A stretch of 64,000 nucleotides of DNA. Source: Caulobacter segnis (lineage in GTDB: Bacteria; Pseudomonadota; Alphaproteobacteria; Caulobacterales; Caulobacteraceae). Within the stretch, counting starts at the first letter, position 1, and each line of letters opens with the position of its first letter. The stretch lies in assembly GCF_029543125.1 (NCBI RefSeq), contig NZ_JARQWW010000001.1, positions 186,001 through 250,000 of the forward strand, written 5' to 3'. Both the position numbers and the translations under genes were made by a program. Shown in pieces: positions 62,541 to 64,000 of this stretch. The notes under the pieces were generated by a model. That model was not told the origin of the DNA. It saw only the letters and a list, made by a program, of their open reading frames with translations, and searched no databases.

Positions 62541-64000
62541 ATGTTCGACGGCCTTACAGAGCGACTTTCCGGCGTATTCGACCGGCTTGGCGGGCGCGGC
62601 GTCCTTTCTGAGAAGGACGTCGAGGAAGCCCTGCGCGAAGTCCGCGTCGCCCTGCTGGAGGCCGACGTCGCCCTGCCGGTGGTGAAGGACTTCATCTCCA
62701 AGGCCAAGGAAAGCGCCACGGGCGAGGCGGTGATCCGCGCCGTCCGCCCCGCCGACCAGGTGGTCAAGATCGTCTATGACGGCCTGATCGAGATGCTGGG
62801 CGGCGAGGAGCCGGAGCCCCTGCGCCTGGCCACCAATCCGCCGACGGTCATCCTGATGGCCGGTCTTCAGGGTTCCGGCAAGACGACCACCTCGGCCAAG
62901 CTGGCCCTGCGCCTGACCAAGACCGAGCGCAAGAAGGTCCTGATGGCCTCGCTGGACACCCGTCGTCCGGCCGCCATGGAGCAGCTGGCCGCCCTGGGCG
63001 TCCAGATCGGCGTCGAGACCCTGCCGATCGTCGCCGGCCAATCGGCCCCCGACATCGCCAAGCGCGCCCTGAGCGCCGGCAAGCTGGGCGGCTACGACGT
63101 GGTCATCCTGGACACCGCCGGCCGCACGACCCTGGACGAAGCGATGATGAGCGAGGCGGCGGAGATCGCCAAACTCGCCAATCCCGTCGAGACCCTGCTG
63201 GTGGCCGACAGCCTGACCGGCCAGGACGCGGTGCGCACCGCCACCGCCTTCCACGAGCGCCTGCCGCTCACCGGCCTGATCCTGACCCGCGCCGACGGCG
63301 ACGGCCGCGGCGGCGCCATGCTGTCCATGCGGGCGGTCACCGGCCTGCCGATCAAGTACCTGGGCGCCGGCGAAAAGGTCGACGAGCTCGACACCTTCGA
63401 CGCCCGCCGCGTGGCCGGCCGCATCCTGGGCCAAGGCGACGTGGTGGCCCTGGTGGAGAAGGCCGCGGCCGAACTTGACCAGGCCCAGGCCGAGCGCATG
63501 GCCAAGAAGCTGGCCAAGGGCCAGTTCGACCTCGACGACCTGGCCAGCCAGCTCGCCCAGATGCAGAAGATGGGCGGCATGCAGGGCATCATGGGCCTGC
63601 TGCCCGGCGTCCAGAAGGTCAAGAAGCAGATCGAGGAAGCCAATATCGACGACAGCGTCTTCCGTCGTCAGCAGGCCATCATCAGCTCCATGACCAAGCA
63701 GGAGCGCAAGAAGCCCGACATCCTGCAGGCTTCGCGCAAGCGCCGCATCGCGGCCGGCGCCGGGGTCGACGTGGCGGAGGTCAACCGCCTGCTCAAGCAG
63801 CACCGCCAGATGGCCGACATGTTCAAGTCGATCAGCAAGGACGGCGGCAAGGGCATGATGAAGATGGCCCAGGCCATGGGCCTGGGTGGCGGCGGCGCCA
63901 ACCCGCTCAAGAACCTCGGCGGCGGCAAGATGCCGTCCGAAGCAGAGATCGAGGCCGCCGCGGCCAAGCTGCAGCAGCAGGGCGGCCTTTCCGGCCTGCC
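62541..64000 (+). CDS. ffh: Signal recognition particle protein Ffh (cut by window end)
   Basis: Targets nascent membrane proteins to FtsY and the translocon, bound to SRP RNA. At least 486 residues are visible. The N domain is MFDGLTERLSGVFDRLGGRG. The G domain has VILMAGLQGSGKTTTSAKLA (P-loop), VILDTAGRT and LTRADGDGRGG. The Met-rich M domain (MQKMGGMQGIMGLLPGVQK, KMMKMAQAMG-like) follows. The stop codon lies beyond the window. The SRP RNA gene is not seen here. Confidence 0.96.
   Translation, partial: MFDGLTERLSGVFDRLGGRGVLSEKDVEEALREVRVALLEADVALPVVKDFISKAKESATGEAVIRAVRPADQVVKIVYDGLIEMLGGEEPEPLRLATNPPTVILMAGLQGSGKTTTSAKLALRLTKTERKKVLMASLDTRRPAAMEQLAALGVQIGVETLPIVAGQSAPDIAKRALSAGKLGGYDVVILDTAGRTTLDEAMMSEAAEIAKLANPVETLLVADSLTGQDAVRTATAFHERLPLTGLILTRADGDGRGGAMLSMRAVTGLPIKYLGAGEKVDELDTFDARRVAGRILGQGDVVALVEKAAAELDQAQAERMAKKLAKGQFDLDDLASQLAQMQKMGGMQGIMGLLPGVQKVKKQIEEANIDDSVFRRQQAIISSMTKQERKKPDILQASRKRRIAAGAGVDVAEVNRLLKQHRQMADMFKSISKDGGKGMMKMAQAMGLGGGGANPLKNLGGGKMPSEAEIEAAAAKLQQQGGLSGL

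Overview
The window is GC-rich chromosomal DNA, almost fully coding, from an alphaproteobacterium, most likely of the family Caulobacteraceae (Caulobacter or Phenylobacterium). The evidence is the gene content (BamF-type lipoprotein, plant-type GshA, groESL behind a CIRCE element, NodT-type efflux lipoprotein, a crescentin-like coiled-coil gene), very high GC at third codon positions, and intergenic palindromic repeats of the kind common in this family. I see no insertion sequence, prophage, CRISPR array, tRNA or rRNA. Two genes are cut by the window edges: a HAD-IIA phosphatase at the left and ffh at the right.

Layout. 1-15 kb: end of a HAD phosphatase, MaoC hydratase and ribF; a secreted zinc metalloprotease; an acyltransferase; ileS-lspA-bamF and an S10 peptidase; a TraB/GumN protein facing mutL; a MerR/TipAS regulator. 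15-23 kb: two VOC proteins around a YjhX-like gene with a structured leader and a possible leader peptide; rluB-TMEM175-rsmD; tadA-DUF6265; a GNAT; an acyl-CoA dehydrogenase behind a PsrA-like palindrome; a decayed VOC gene. 23-31 kb: groES-groEL, tldD, a TonB-dependent receptor and a POT peptide transporter. 31-40 kb: DUF427, gshA, rsmE, an AlkX/YcaQ-like glycosylase, PPK2, a DUF4153 membrane protein and an ABC exporter. 40-47 kb: a TetR-controlled tripartite RND efflux operon and a cyclopropane fatty acid synthase. 47-52 kb: thiolase, DUF454, ubiA, fatty acid desaturase, an ETF-beta methyltransferase-like protein and a VOC protein. 52-64 kb: a crescentin-like filament gene with a small membrane-protein gene behind it, murI, a Tat-type M3 peptidase, a GST gene pair divergent from a LysR gene, a second thiolase, an SDR and ffh.

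Functional themes are protein export and envelope assembly (lspA, bamF, ffh, murI, crescentin-like filament), protein quality control and peptide use (groESL, TldD, M3, S10 and metallopeptidases, POT transporter), RNA and DNA maintenance (rluB, rsmD, rsmE, tadA, mutL, AlkX-like), fatty acid and lipid metabolism (acyl-CoA dehydrogenase, thiolases, desaturase, cfa, MaoC), and detoxification (RND pump, GST, glutathione synthesis, VOC proteins).

The non-coding DNA is informative. There are two families of dispersed inverted repeats (A: five copies; B: four copies) plus one diverged element, mostly at gene ends. Several palindromes make good operators: twin sites before the RND operon, a PsrA-like site, CIRCE, a LysR-type site and two palindromes before bamF. 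The least explained piece is the structured leader of the YjhX-like gene, where the 5' part of a nine-codon upstream frame can pair with the ribosome binding site of the main gene.
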